Below are positions 41,301 through 55,336 of a stretch of DNA of 64,000 nt, piece by piece. Under the pieces are notes generated by a model. The model was given only the letters and a program-made list of their open reading frames with translations, did no database searches and was not told where the DNA came from. A program made the position numbers and the translations under genes. Source of the DNA: Lutjanus erythropterus (lineage: Eukaryota; Chordata; Actinopteri; Lutjaniformes; Lutjanidae); contig CM034599.1 of NCBI GenBank assembly GCA_020091685.1, positions 29,365,920-29,429,919 on the forward strand. Direction: 5' to 3'. Within the stretch, counting starts at the first letter, position 1; every line of letters starts with the position of its first letter.

Positions 41301-44300
41301 TTATTGTGCTGTCTCTTAAAAGTTCAGTTGTAGGAGTAGGTATTGCTTTTTTTGACAACTGGTGGGTGTCGTTTTGGAACAGCACTCTTTGGCACAGGCA
41401 TTCATGTAAAAATCAAAGCACAAGAACATTGCTGTGTTTGGTACGAACACAATCAAGCAACAAGCAGCGCAACATTTGCCATAGCTCCATCAAATTATGC
41501 AATGAAAAACGATGCCGGTTGCCAAGCGGCTATTGCACAGATCATACGGACAGGCCGTGGTTGTGTGATGTGTGCTGGGAGAGAGTTGAAATGACTCACA
41601 GTTCCGCCACTTACACTGCTGTCGATGATTATGATAATTCGCGCGCAGCACTCCACAAGCAGCTTTGTGGAGTGACATTAATCATCCCAGATTCACTCTC
41701 TGACTTCCTATACTCTCCACATTCCCCATCATTCTCTTTCTCCTCCTGTCTAACTTCCCTCTCCCTGTCTCCATGTTTTTCTTTCTTTCCCAGTCTTGGC
41801 TAATCACACACAGGAGGGGTGCTGCTGCTGAATTTTAATATTCATTTATACAGCAAGCCTTTGATGTCCCCCATCACCCCCTCAGTGCAGTGTAAGCACT
41901 TCTCTATCTCCTGCTCTGCCAGCACTGCCAGCCCAGAATATCTCCCTCTGCACCCTGCGCTTTGAGTGTGTGTGTGTACTGACTGTAGATATTACCCAAG
42001 AAGCCCCAACAATGCTGGAATATATGAGGGCATTGTAAGAGCAAAGCGAGGAGTGACAGGTAAACGGACAAAGGGTGAGGGTGCCGCATGAGTGACGGAT
42101 GAATGCGCGGTCAAAAAACAAAGAGGACTTTTATATAATCACCGGCATTAATGGGATGAATCCTAACTCTGGTTTGAGTGTCACACAGAGGTCAATAAGG
42201 AATTAAGTCATCTCAAACTGAGCCTATCGTGGAGTTTTGATCATCTACTGATCTGAGCTACATGGCCTCAAATCCACACATACACTCGCATATAAATACT
42301 GATTTAAAGTCCCACCGTCATATCATGGTGTGTGCATGTTTATATATGCACATGCGTTAAGTGTGACTGTCTGTGTGGAAAGTGCAACTCTGTGGGGTGT
42401 GTCTTTGCTAGTTAACCATGGCCTACTGTCTATATTTAGCCTTAAATCCTCTCCTTTCTCCCCCCTGTACTCCCCTGTGTGACCCTCGCTCAGTGCTGCA
42501 GGCATTCCCATATCAGAGCATTGCGAGACGGTGCTGCCTTACACAGAGAGAAAGGCAGAAAGCGTTTCTGTTGCCTGCATTTAGTGTTTTGGTTTACAAG
42601 TAGAGAGATAATGTATGAGGAAGTGTAGACTTTGGTGTATGCGCACACTCTGCTGTAGTTTGTCAGCGACAATGAGTATATGTAGTAGTTCTTTCACAGC
42701 CTCTATTTCTGTGGTGTAACTATGGAAGATGGCGAGTTGGTAATCCGGTTGCCAGGGCGATCTGACTCCCCCACGAGCAACAGGAGTTTCGGTGCTGGGT
42801 TTGGTGAGACGTTGGTACTGCGGCACAAGGAGGTTCACAACTTCTTCTTCGTCCCCTTTAGGGAGCAGCCCATCTACAGCACGAGGGCTCACGTCTTCCA
42901 GATCGACCCCAACACCAAGAAGAACTGGCTGCCCACCAGCAAGCATGCCGTCACTGTCTCCTACTTCTATGACAGTACGCGCAATGTCTACCGCATCATC
43001 AGCCTGGATGGCACCAAGGTGAGAAGCTGACTGTTATTGTGCACCTTTCACACTCTGATTTTTATTATGCCTCTCCTACTGGACCCATTGTGTTGTTTTT
43101 AATTTCTGCCAACTGAGGTGGCTTTATTAAGATGTCAAACTTGGAAGACTTTCCGGGAGATTTTAATGGCACTAGTGTTAATAGTGTTCATAAGCTCTTG
43201 CACTGGATTCTAATGTGCAAACACATCTTAAAAGAGCTCATCGTGGCAGCCTGTCCCAAGACTGACGGCTCATGTTTCATTGTGTGTATTCATGCAACTA
43301 CTGTATTTGTATGTGCCTGTCTGTGCATGTCTGTCTAAACTTCACAGTCTGCGCTTTATGGTTGCACTTTATTTTACAGTGCACTAATAAGATGTAACAA
43401 GCTGTACTTTGTATTAAATTAGACAAAGACTAGAAATAATATGTTCTTTATTAGACAGTATGAGAACGTTATTTATAGACTTTTTAGTTTACAGGACAGT
43501 TCAGTTGTAATGTGTCCTTAATTACCCTCTAAATAAAGTCTAATAAGGGTCTAACTGTGGAAAATAATACATTTTAGTTTACGGTACAGCTCGGTTGTGT
43601 CCCTAATGTGTCCCTAATTACCTTCCAATAGAGGTCTAACAGCTGGGAATAATGCACTTTAGTTTGCAGTACAGCTCTGCTGTAATGTGTCCCAAATTAT
43701 CCTCTAATAAAGTCTAATACTAGCCTGATAAAGGGTCTAATACTGTCTAATAAAGAACATATTTTATATAATTTGATACAAATATATGGCTTGTTACGTC
43801 TTTTAGTGCACCATATTAGTGTACCATTGAGTGCATCGTGTCTAATTAGGGTATAGTTGTGTTTGTTTAATGTCTAATAAAGAACATATTATTTCTAATT
43901 TTGGTCTAATTGGATGCAAAGCACAGCTTGTTAAGTCTTATTAGTGTACTGTAAAATAAAGTGTGACCCACTTTACGTCTCAGGTTATTCTTGTTAGAGT
44001 TCTTGGAGGGATATATTTGCTGGGTATGGTGGGATTGAGGTAGAGCTCGGCGTGACCAAAGGCAGAGGAGAGTTCTTTATAGGGACAGACCAGTCACTCA
44101 CATGCACACTCCCCGAGACAGGCGGGGTGAAGTTAAACGAGAGAAACAGATGACAGAGTGAGAAGAATGTGCAGTAGGAGAAAAAACTCGAGCGGCAAAG
44201 GTAGAAAAGTGTGAAGCCAGGTGAATGAGAAGGTTTGAAACATGTGAAGGACTGATGAAAGCAAAGCAAGGTCGCAGAGTTTGTATTGAGTGGTCACCAA

Positions 44301-47087
44301 GTGTGCGTGAACCATTTCTGATGGTCAGTTTACCATCGCATATGATACAGTGCTCAATTGATATTTGATCACTGAATTCATCTATTGTGTAACACACACA
44401 CACACACACTCACTGACCGCTCCCCTTCCAAAACACATCATTAATTATTGATGCCAACCAGAATGTCAACCATTACACAACACTGCTAATTAATCAGTCA
44501 TTAATTTGTTCTCCATTAGAGTTATTTAACAAAGGAAGAAGAATTATGTAAGATTTAGAGATGGCCTTCTGTTTTGGTTCATGTAAATTAAAAGGACAAG
44601 GCTGGTGATGTTCTACATATTTATTATTGTCACCAAATACTCAGATTTCCACAATCCATTCTGTTACACAAAAATAAAGCTCCATTAGTTCCACTTGTTA
44701 TGAATATATACTTTCATTTTCTAAAACAGCTGGACAGTGTAGCATTTGTTGAGGACTATTTTCAGCAGCAGATTTGGTGCACTAATAAGTATTTATGGCA
44801 GCAGGACTTAAAATAATCTAAACATAGCCAGTGCAACAGTGTGGTTCACTGACAACACTACAGGTCTATGACAGTGGTTCTCAAAGAAGGGTCCTATGTC
44901 CCCCACGGGTCCATAGAAAGTTTTCAGATTCATAAATCTTTATTATATGCACCAAGAGTGAAACACACTCTAGATGTGAGTGTATGTATGTTATGGATAT
45001 TTTGTGTTGACATGGTGCAAATATTTTTTATATACGTCTCTCATACATTTCTCATCTGTTGTTCTTTCACATTACTAAGTTGAAATGTAAAAAGAATATG
45101 CTACATCAAATCATTCCAAGGGACATACATGAGGGCGTCCCTGGTATATTTTCAGGTCCTTGGCTGAGAAAAAAATAAGAACATCTGGTTTATGGCACAG
45201 GGAAATAAACTATCCCGCAACAATAAATAATTAATTTTAGCTTTTAAAAAAAGTTAGCATGTGGGCTGCCTTGAATTTTTAAGTTGACTGAATTTGAAAA
45301 GACTTTAAAACTTTAAATAAAATCTTTGAAAATATTATTTCAGTTGTACTGGAGAAAGCATTTTCAATAAGCTTAAGACATTAAGTTGAACCAACAAGTC
45401 TAAAGTCACATAAACGAACATTACAAATAAATGTGATTTCCTTTGAAGTTTGATATGTTTGAAGAGTTAGTTCTTGAGTTCACACAAAGCTCTTACAGCT
45501 TCAGTTGTTTCTGTTGGAGTTACTTTGCTCCAGCACTGTCACAAAGACAATATATGAAACTGCTACCCATGACTTTATTAAATTATAAGTGTAAGGGGGT
45601 TTTGACTTTCTGAAACAATGCATGCTGGGAAGTCTAATAAGCTGATCGTGTTCTAAAGTGTTCAGGAAATAAATAGTAGAAATTTTAAGTTGAATTAACA
45701 TGAATAAATAAAACGATTTTTATGGTGAATATGCTTTTGACAGAACTCCTCAAATAGGTGAACAACTTTGCCTCGTTTCTCTGCATCTTGCACAGCGACC
45801 AAAATGAAGGTTTTAGACTTTAAGGCCAAAAAGTGTGTTGTAGTTGCACTTGCTGAAAAGGCAAATGGGAGCAATGGTGTAGTTGTGGTGTTTTTGTTTT
45901 TGTTTGGGGTTTTTTTTTGTCCATTTTACTCCTTTTTCAGGGGTTTTGTTGACAATAAATAATCAGATTCTGTTTTACTTTTTTCCATTGCCACCACCTC
46001 ATTTCCAGTTTCCCTCTATTACATATTTTTATCTATTTTTATCAGTCTGTGTGTCTGCATACATGTATATTCTACTGCTTGTGTTGCTCTTTTAAAGCGT
46101 CCAAAGTCAAACTCAGCAGCTCTCTGTTGGCTTTCAAAGCAGGAATTTTATTGTGTTCGTGGCTGTGTGGACTAGAAGCTACACACTGGTCTCTCAGGCT
46201 TTTCCTTCTTTCATGCTGACATACAAACACATACACAAACAGTACTATTAGTTCAGATGAAGTGTAGTGCTGCAGCTATGATTTTGGTCATGAGTTCATT
46301 AGTTTGTTCAGTTAGTCAATTTTGTTTTTTGATTAATCGATTATGGGCCATTTAGTCAAAAAAAAAAAAAAAATGTACAAAAGAAATCTCATCACAAGTT
46401 ATCCAGAAGCCCCAGGTGATGCATTAAAGGACGTTGTTCAAAATCAACAGTTATTCACCTTCCAGTTATATAAAAGAGAGAAAAGTGGAAGCTGGGAGCA
46501 AAGAGTTTTTGCTTGATAAATATCTGAAATCATGACTTGTTAATTATACATTTTCTGTCAAGTGACTAATCGATTAATCGACTAATTGTTTTGGCAGTGT
46601 ACTGTTTGGAGAGTCTGAGAGACACATGACTGAGGAGCCAATAGCAACACTTACAGAAAGATAATGTAGAGATGCAGCTGAGCTTTTAATGTGTAAACTG
46701 TCCCCCCCAAATAATATCATGTTTCACTGATATTTCCATCTGTGGTCCTGATTTGTCGTGTCTATAATCTTAATTCAGACATACAAAAAGCACATATTTG
46801 GGTTTAAAATGTCCTTGCCTCTTCATTTGACCCTCTCTGTCTTGTGTAAACACACACACACACACACAGCCTGTATATTAAACACAGTGCAGTAATAAAG
46901 TTAATTTAATATGTATTAAGTGCATTGTCTCTGTCCTGCAGGCAATAATCAACAGCACCATCAGTCCCAACATGACGTTCACAAAGACCTCACAGAAGTT
47001 TGGCCAGTGGGCGGACAGTCGGGCGAACACCGTCTACGGCCTGGGATTCTCCACTGAGCATCATCTAGCCAAGGTACCACCCTCATC

Positions 47088-47144
<57 letters not shown>

Positions 47145-47444
47145 GCCACCTCTACTATAAACCTTTTAGCATCAATAACAGGGCGGCTTCTCGCCCAGTC
47201 CCTGAGAGAGGATGACATTTCAACTTTCTTTCGACTCTAGTTGCAATAGCTTCTCTCAAAATGTAGAATCTGCTTGGCAGTTAGCCCTAATGAGGCTTTT
47301 TTTTCTCTCTGTGTGTGTGTCTCTGTGTAATGTACACCTGTGTGTTCACTGGTGTGTATGTGTCTGTGAGTAGGTGGTGGTTTCTCTCCTCTGCAGTATG
47401 ATTAAGCTCTGTCGTGAACTGGGGAGGCTCACAGCATCCCCACT

Positions 47445-47489
<45 letters not shown>

Positions 47490-50400
47490 TAACCAAACTC
47501 AGCAGTATAGACACGTCCTCTGTGTCAGGAAGGCAAGGATAAAGAAGCTGATAGCAGCACCTGATATGAAATACATTTCCTGTTTCATATCAGATGCTGG
47601 ACAGTCATGTGCTCATGTGACTTGAAGGTGGTCGGGTCAGGTGCTGTCTCCTCACTCAACAACTACTGTTGATAACACTTCTCCCCTTTTACAGTAAATT
47701 CCCCTTAAAACATGTACACTTCTGTTTTGTAAGTATAAAATTCTAGAAAATGCCCAGCGGCACAAAGATAGACTCAGTGGTGGCTGCTTCAGAGTGTTAA
47801 GGGGCATTCCACCAATTTTACATATTGGCAGGCAACACCTCCGCAAATTTTAAACTAACAGAGATTCTGTTTGTAAAACCCAGAATGTTATTTATTAATG
47901 AATTTGTTTGTATATTTGGGTTTAAGTGGTTATTTGCAGGAGATTAATAATTATTGGTTAATGCTTTTGCAAATTAATTTTTGCTCTCTCTGCTCCACAT
48001 TGAACCTGGCATTCTGGCAGCCATGTGTCGTGCATTGTATGCTGGTTTACTTTTTCAACAAATGAAAGAGAACATATAAAGTCCACACAGAAAGATCCTG
48101 CCCCAACCACAAACTTCCCAGCCCACCATGGGATCCAAACGCAGAACCTTGTTGCTGTGAGGAAGGCAACAGTGTTAAACCCTAACACTGCACCACCACG
48201 CAGTGTGACTGCCACCTGGTCATATTGCAGTTATTTTAATATCGTGATGATGTGACATTTGTTTGATCTGTACCAGGTACAGACAAGGTATCTGTGCAGC
48301 ACTACAGTTCTTCATCATAATACTGTGTTCTCACACATTTTTCCCATGTCTAAAATATCACAATTAGGTTTTTAGTGCGATTTGGATATTGCAATTAGAC
48401 ATATAGAGTTTTTGATAATATTGCTGATAATTGTGCAGCCCTAAAATAAGGCATACAGCAGAACAAAGGTAAATTGTATTTAACGTTAAGTTCATTTTCA
48501 AGCATACATCATCGTCACAAATCAGAACGAACAAAACAATAAAAATAAAAATTCTATTATTATTATATTATTTTATTTTAAAACTTCTTCCACTTTCCCA
48601 ACTTCCTGGCTAATGTAGAGCATCATGGGTTTAACTGATTCACAGTGTCTGAGGCGTCTCAATATGCAGTTTTAACAGACACCTACCAGCCAATTAGAAA
48701 TATTTTCTGTGGTTTAAAGTTGAAATAATCAGATTTAATTCTCAAATAACTGCAGCACTTACACTGAGAACTGCCGCATTTAGATCACTGTACCAGAACT
48801 ATATTGCACTAAAGTGAAATGATATTGAGTTACTTGTTGCGACTCCACTAATGGCAGACACCAGACCGGCTCCAGCAGAGTTGTCAATTTGATTTCCTCA
48901 CCACTTAGCCCTCTGCAGTACTGTATATACTAAATTACTGTGTAACACCGTGGGAGTACAGTGTCGGCGATGAACCCCACCCTTAACGGACATTGGGGAT
49001 GTGTGCTTGTGTGTGTCTGTGCCAGTGTTTATATTTGCTCAAAGCCCCTCAGATGAGCTCACCTTACTGCCTCAGGCTTGCTGGATGTATCTTTGCTCTC
49101 GACTAAAATAAACCTGGAGATCAACTTCAGCCACAGATAACTTCTGTATAAAACTCTGTGAGGAAAACACAATGGCACGGTCTGCTTAGCTTTGCTTTGT
49201 GTGTGTGTTTGCGTGTGTATGTCTGCGATAGACAGGTTACAAACAGTGACCTAGATAGCTCATGTTTCTACTGAGGCATTATGGGTAAGGGCCTTCTTTT
49301 CTAAGTTCAACTGTGGGTCATTATTGGCAACAGTTTCTCCCTATCCTTCCCCTAGCTTCACGGCTGACCTATTACACACTGATCTGTCTGTGTGTGTGTG
49401 TGTGTGTGTGTCCATGCACATATGGCTTTACTGAACAGATTAAACCATATTATTGTATGAATTACAGTCCACGCTGACGTCTGTCCTCTGTTGCCAGTTT
49501 GCAGAGAAGTTTGCCGAGTATAAAGAAGCAGCACGGCTCGCTAAAGAGAAGAGTCAAGAAAAGATGGAGATGGCCACGTCTCCCTCTCAGGTACGTTCAG
49601 TACACACTATCCCAACCCTGCCAGTACTTAATCTTTTTTTCAGCCTGCTTGTGACTCCTGCCATAGGCATGTTGTATATAATGAACAGCTGGTGAACAGG
49701 TCAAACAGTGAGGGATGTTTCCCTTTGGTGTAATTCACTTTGATTAAGTGGGTTATCACAGTCAGCATAGAGGCAAATTTAGAACATAACATACAAATAT
49801 GATGCAAAGAAAGATGTGTAGGAAAAATGTGAAAATGTTAAAATGTTACTACAAGGAACCTTCATATAGTGTTTATTATTGGATGCCCCTGTGGACAAAA
49901 GTGGTAGTGTTTCCACTGACATAACAACAAAATATAACATCAAAAACAAAATTACTATTTCAAAAATCTCCTGCTTCAACATACTTTGGCAATGAAAATG
50001 TAAAAAAAAAAGGCTTCAAGAAGAATCTGACCTGGTGGCAGACATTAAAAACAACTATACAGAAATCTTCCGATCTTCTTGTGGATGGTCTCATAAACTC
50101 ATGTAGGTCATTTAATATAAATCAAGTAATTATACCTTTTTTGTGAAATAATTGATAATTTTATCGCTTTGGCCTTGAAGAGATATTTAAAGATCTAGTG
50201 TGTAAGATTTATGGGGCAGAATACAGCAGAAATGGAGTGTACTATTCATAAGTATGTTTTCATTAGTGTATAATCACCTGAAGATAAGAGTAGTTGTGTT
50301 TTGTTACTTCAGAATGAGAAGTTTTTTAGCTACAGACGGCGTGGGCCGTCTTCCACGGAGGTCGTCATATTGAGCCGCCATGTTTCTACTGTTGAGAGTG

Positions 50401-53400
50401 AGACACAGTGTTTGCCATCTGCAAACTCACTGCTAGATGACACCAAATCCCACACACTGGTCTTGTAAAGAAAATCATTTGAGAAGTCTAGAGGGGAATT
50501 ATCTGCTAAAAACTTAGAGACATCAGAAACATGAAAAGGGGTCCCAACCAAACATTGTATTTTTGTAAGGGTTAACAAGCTAAATGTGTTTTATTATATG
50601 TTTTTACATTGAAACTCAAAAGCTAAAGAGTAAACTGTAAATATATTTTAAATAAATGTGGGGGACTTAAAAGCACAGTATTTTCTTATGAAATGTATCA
50701 TATTTCATATTATACATGTAGTATAAAATGCAAAGTAAAGCACAGGTACTTCAAAATTATACTTAAGTGTAATACTCTTCAGTACTGCCTGATCCGCTGG
50801 GTGATCCTGACACTGAGATTAAGAATTATAGTCCTTACATAATAAACACCTACATTATATTTTCACTGTATGTATCCACTTTATACATTAAAAGGGAAGG
50901 ATGAAACTATGTGTGGACTCACCATGAATTGGAGGACATAATTAGCCGTATGTTAGGTATTTGTTTGTGTGGGATATCTAATAACAGGGTGTTTTAGGGC
51001 ATGTGTAAGTGCGTCTGAGAGAAAATTAGCTTATTTCAGAGGAGAATCCCCAGAGAAATCTGTTCTTTAATCTAAAGGCCGTTAACAGGCTTCATGTCCT
51101 CGTCTGTTCATTACGGAGGCTAGGGGAGCAGCCCCCCACTGTACTGCGGTCTATTACTTGTGCTATTAATGCTGTGGCCCACATGGGCTGAAATGCTACA
51201 GTACCTTGTGCCTCCCATGAGAGGATGTTTTTTAATGAAGCCAAGTGGACAGCTTCGCTCTCATCAGGGGTTGAAGGCTACGTGTGCACCGGCCACCACC
51301 ACCACGCTGTAGTGGTGATAGTGGAGGGATTGCTACAAGGCCTGCAGCCTTCCTACTACAAGCTTGCACTGCTCTACTGAAGCTGTCCGCTCTTTTTCAC
51401 TACTGATCGCCACTGTTTTCTTGCCTCTAAATAAACTAGAAAACATGAAAAGGGTATTCTTCCACTAAAACAAAACAAGGCAACACATAGCTAAATGCTA
51501 CATGCTTGTCCCACCAGGCCAGACACCAGTGGAAGTGCACCATGAACAGATATTTAACGGTATACTAATGAATGTGGAGTGCAAACTGTAACGCCTGTGA
51601 TAATCTTCCTCTTATCTTTCACTTCCTTCTTGTCCATTAGAGACATACAGGCAGCGTCATTGTACTACTGTATTGTGCCCAAGTCCTGAGTCGTAATAGC
51701 TTTGTTTTATGTACATGCAGCAGCTAAATGATTTGTCTCTGGTATAATTCTGTGGTTGTATGGGATATAAAGATAAGCATTAATCTGTTATTCTGCAATT
51801 TCCCACTGCTATAGTAAGCTATTTATCAGCCTATAGGTATGTGCAACTGCTCACTAAGAGGCTCAGATTTTTAGCACCAGTTTTATGAGCGCGAGAGACG
51901 GCATCTACACCTCCTCTAACACCTTTATCATTTCTCATGTCATCTCCTTGTAAGGGAAAATGGAGCCAAATTAAAGTGTGACATTCTTGTTTATATCTTG
52001 TTGCCGTCTCTGGTAATAAGAAGCTAATTAATTATGCAGTACTTTTCATATTATGAACTGATTAGTCGTTTAAACAGTTAATCAATATACAGAAATTTAA
52101 CTGGAAACAATTTTGATAATTATTTTAATTTTAATCAGTGTCTATTTGCACCCGGGTGAGAGAAGATACATGTCAGCTACAGTATTTGGTTCTTCACACC
52201 CGATCCTTTTGGTTCAGCTATCTTTTCTGTGTATTTTAAAGGTTGTGGTTGATGAATGGATTCAGCATAGGACTCTCCTGTGGGAGAGCAGGGTGCCAGT
52301 TCCCTCATGGGAGACTAGGATTTAAGTCTATTCTGCAATTTGATTTTAACATTAACTTTATTTATTTATTTTATTTTTTGACTTAATTGATGCATTATTT
52401 AGATTTTTTAAATTATTGTTTTCAATTTTCAGTAGCATCTTGGATTGGTTTGGAAAAAAAATACTTAATTAGGTCTAAGGAAAGAACATAGTTTGTCTTT
52501 GCGACAGCGGCTATTAACACGCTGGTTGCAAATAGCATCGCTGACTATGGGCACATGGTTGCTTGTCAGTGCCATGCTAGGCTGTATGTAAATCACCACT
52601 TAGCTATTACACCCAGATCGCCACATTCGATATTCTGTGTTGTGGAGAAATAGCATCTCATTTAATTGTTTGTCACTTTTCAAAAAACCAACAAAAACAA
52701 AGCAGAACAATGAACTGTAGACTTTCATTGATTACTGTTTATCAAACATGAGGATTTATGGCTTTTCAGAGTTTTGAGTCTGTTATTTTGGACTGCTGAT
52801 CTGACAAAACAATACATTTGAGCTCTAGTGCTAAAGCTTTATGAACTTTAAACAGTTAATCATTAAACAATATCTATAGGTTAATTCATAATGAAAAATG
52901 TTGTTAGTTGCAGTCATAACATGCTACCATGTGGAGCCATGGTATCTATCTGTGCTCATGCTAAATATTACTGCCCAGTTTTTGTCTGTTTCATCTCAAC
53001 AAATCACTGTTCCTGCTTTTGCTCATGTTAAATGCACCATTTCCTTTACGCCTGAGGCTTTGTCTCTGGAAAACCAACCAGAAACAATTACGAACTAAAA
53101 ATGTAAAGCAGATGTAAAAGCTTTTGTGAAAATACCATAGGTTTGCAATTTTAAATGAAGACATTAGATAGTATCATAAAGATATTCAGCTACAGGGAAA
53201 TAATCTCAAATCTCTAAATTTGACTTGCACGTTTTTGAGCTTTTAAAATCGCTTCAGCATATAATCACAGCTGACTATATGAAGAATAAAAAAAAAGATT
53301 AGAGCTGCAGCAATTCATTGATTAATTGATTAATTGATTATTAATCGATTATTAAATTAATTGCAAGCTATTTTAATAATCGATTACACAGTGTGAGTAA

Positions 53401-55298
53401 TTTTTAGGGAAAAAATTCTCTGAATTTAGCTTCTTAAATGTGAACACGTTTTTGTGTCTTTACACCTCTTTGACAGTAAACAGAAAATCTTTGGATTGTG
53501 AACAAAACAAGACATCTGAGGACGTCATTCTAGGCTTTGAGAAACAATGGTTTCACAGTTTGGCATGTTATGGACCCAACAACAAATTGATTGATCAAGG
53601 AAATAATCAACAGATTAATCGACTTGTTATTTGCAGCCCTAAAAATGATTAAGATATTTCATCACTCTTTGGTTGATTATGTGATGTCCAACTGACGGTA
53701 ACAGCTGAACATCTTTGTTTCACATGCAGGAGTCTCCAGGAGGTGAGCTTTCATCACCTTTGACCCCGGTGACTCCGCCCATGGAAAACATCAACGGCAC
53801 GGATGAAATATGTGATACGACTCCCAATTCAGATGCCCTCCCGGGGCCGGCGCAGAACGCACTGGCCTTCGCACACAGGTACCTCCCACACTGCGATGTG
53901 TTCACTGTCCCGTGCTGTCATGTTTTACCACAGTACAGATGTTACAGCCTGACCATAAACTCAGTGTCAGTCCTATTTCACAAAGATGACACACAGACAA
54001 TACAAAAATAGATTAAGTATCAGGAATTTATCAGTCACACTTTATTTAACAGTACATTTATAAGATGTAACAAGCTGCGCCTTGTATCAAATTAGACAAA
54101 ACTAGAAATTATATGTCCTTTATTAGACAGTATTAGACTCTTTGATAGATCCTTATTTTACTTTTTTAGAGGATAATTAGGGACACTGTTAGACCCTCAC
54201 CACATTTTCTTCCAGGGTAATTTGGGTCACATTACAACAGAGCTATATTGTAAACTAAAGTGAAATTAGATACCTGATTCTGTCCAATGCTGTCTAATAA
54301 AAACACTATTTCTAGTTTTTGTCTTATTTGATACAGTAGGGCTAGTTATGTCCTATTGACATTCGTACTTATGTAATGTAAAATAAAGTGCAGCCATTTT
54401 TTCTGTTTTTCTGAAGCTCATAAGCACTTACCTCTCCTCTTCCATGGCTTTCTTTTCGTCTTCGTGCACCCTTATATGTTGCATGTCAGCATGGTAGTGA
54501 ACTCCCTCTATTCACTGCTGCTCTCTCATGTTTTTCTTCTCTAGGGAGCAGTATAAGACTTGTCGGGTCTGCTCTTTCTGATAGGGATGTCATTTCAGGT
54601 CCTGACTACTGCGACATCATAACTACGCAAAACAAAAAAAAATGTTCAGGCGCAAACTTTTATGAAAAAAAAAAATAAGAGCCTGGTTGCAGGTCAGCAA
54701 CAGGGAGGTTCTTCTTTACAAAATCCTGATGCACTGGCTGTTTACTAACAAATGAGGTAACAACAGCGCGCCGTCACTCCGGTCAGGAGTAATATGGGTG
54801 CAATGAATTATATCAGTGACATTCTTACTCACACACTTCACAGGGACCAGCAAGAGATGTTACTTTAAGTGTTTCTCAGGAGTGAGGAGTTATTCAAGTT
54901 ATTATTTTGTGAAATCTGAGCATGTTTGATAAGGAAACTCATTTATAAGTTTATGTTTGTCTACTGCGATGCAATAATATCTCTATGCATGCACCACTAC
55001 TGTTACTGTATACATTCCTGCTCTCTTTGTGTCCTGTAGCAGACTGAATATTGAAATGGATAATTCATATTCCTTGTGACTGTCAGCACTGGTTCATGTA
55101 CAGTACATTGTGTAAGATAAAGTGGTCAAAGTGCCATGTAAATATGTCTGATTTGTATAATGGCTCTCTGAAGAGGTGTGGCTCTGAGGTTCACCACCAA
55201 AAAGGTGTCGATGGAGCGTTTATGTAAGACTTATATAACATAATGTGGGTAGTGGGAGGCAGAGAAAGAGCAAGACAGATAGACAGAGAGAGAGAGAG

Positions 55299-55336
<38 letters not shown>

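Larger units (their letters stand above)
35778..42861 (+). other. homer1: homer1 intron 1
   Basis: About 7.1 kb. It holds three GT microsatellites, a GGGCTGCAA-type MITE at 36324, a GGGTCCAGTGTGT-type MITE at 38452, pyrimidine-rich sequence around 40570-40950 and possible conserved non-coding elements. A putative alternative first exon lies at its 3' end. Confidence 0.6.
43019..46941 (+). other. homer1: homer1 intron 2
   Basis: About 3.9 kb. It contains a CACTTTATTTTACAGT-type MITE, a TTTTAAGTTGA repeat, a GGGCTGCA-type repeat and short CA runs. I see no further exon. Confidence 0.6.
47074..49497 (+). other. homer1: homer1 intron 3
   Basis: About 2.4 kb. It holds two long CA arrays, a degenerate fish repeat at 48090-48205 and an AT-rich MITE-like end at 48340-48446. 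No exon is seen. Confidence 0.6.
49591..53729 (+). other. homer1: homer1 intron 4
   Basis: About 4.1 kb. It holds a GGGTCCAGTGTGT-type MITE (50193), a segment at 51050-51420 that looks less AT-rich and may be conserved, and a GGGCTGCAG-type repeat (53298). No exon is seen. Confidence 0.6.

Noticed and set aside
41213-41803. 196-codon open frame on the plus strand in homer1 intron 1
   Set aside because: No recognisable domain, no family resemblance, and a low-complexity Ser/Pro tail from pyrimidine-rich DNA. Length alone is not enough evidence.
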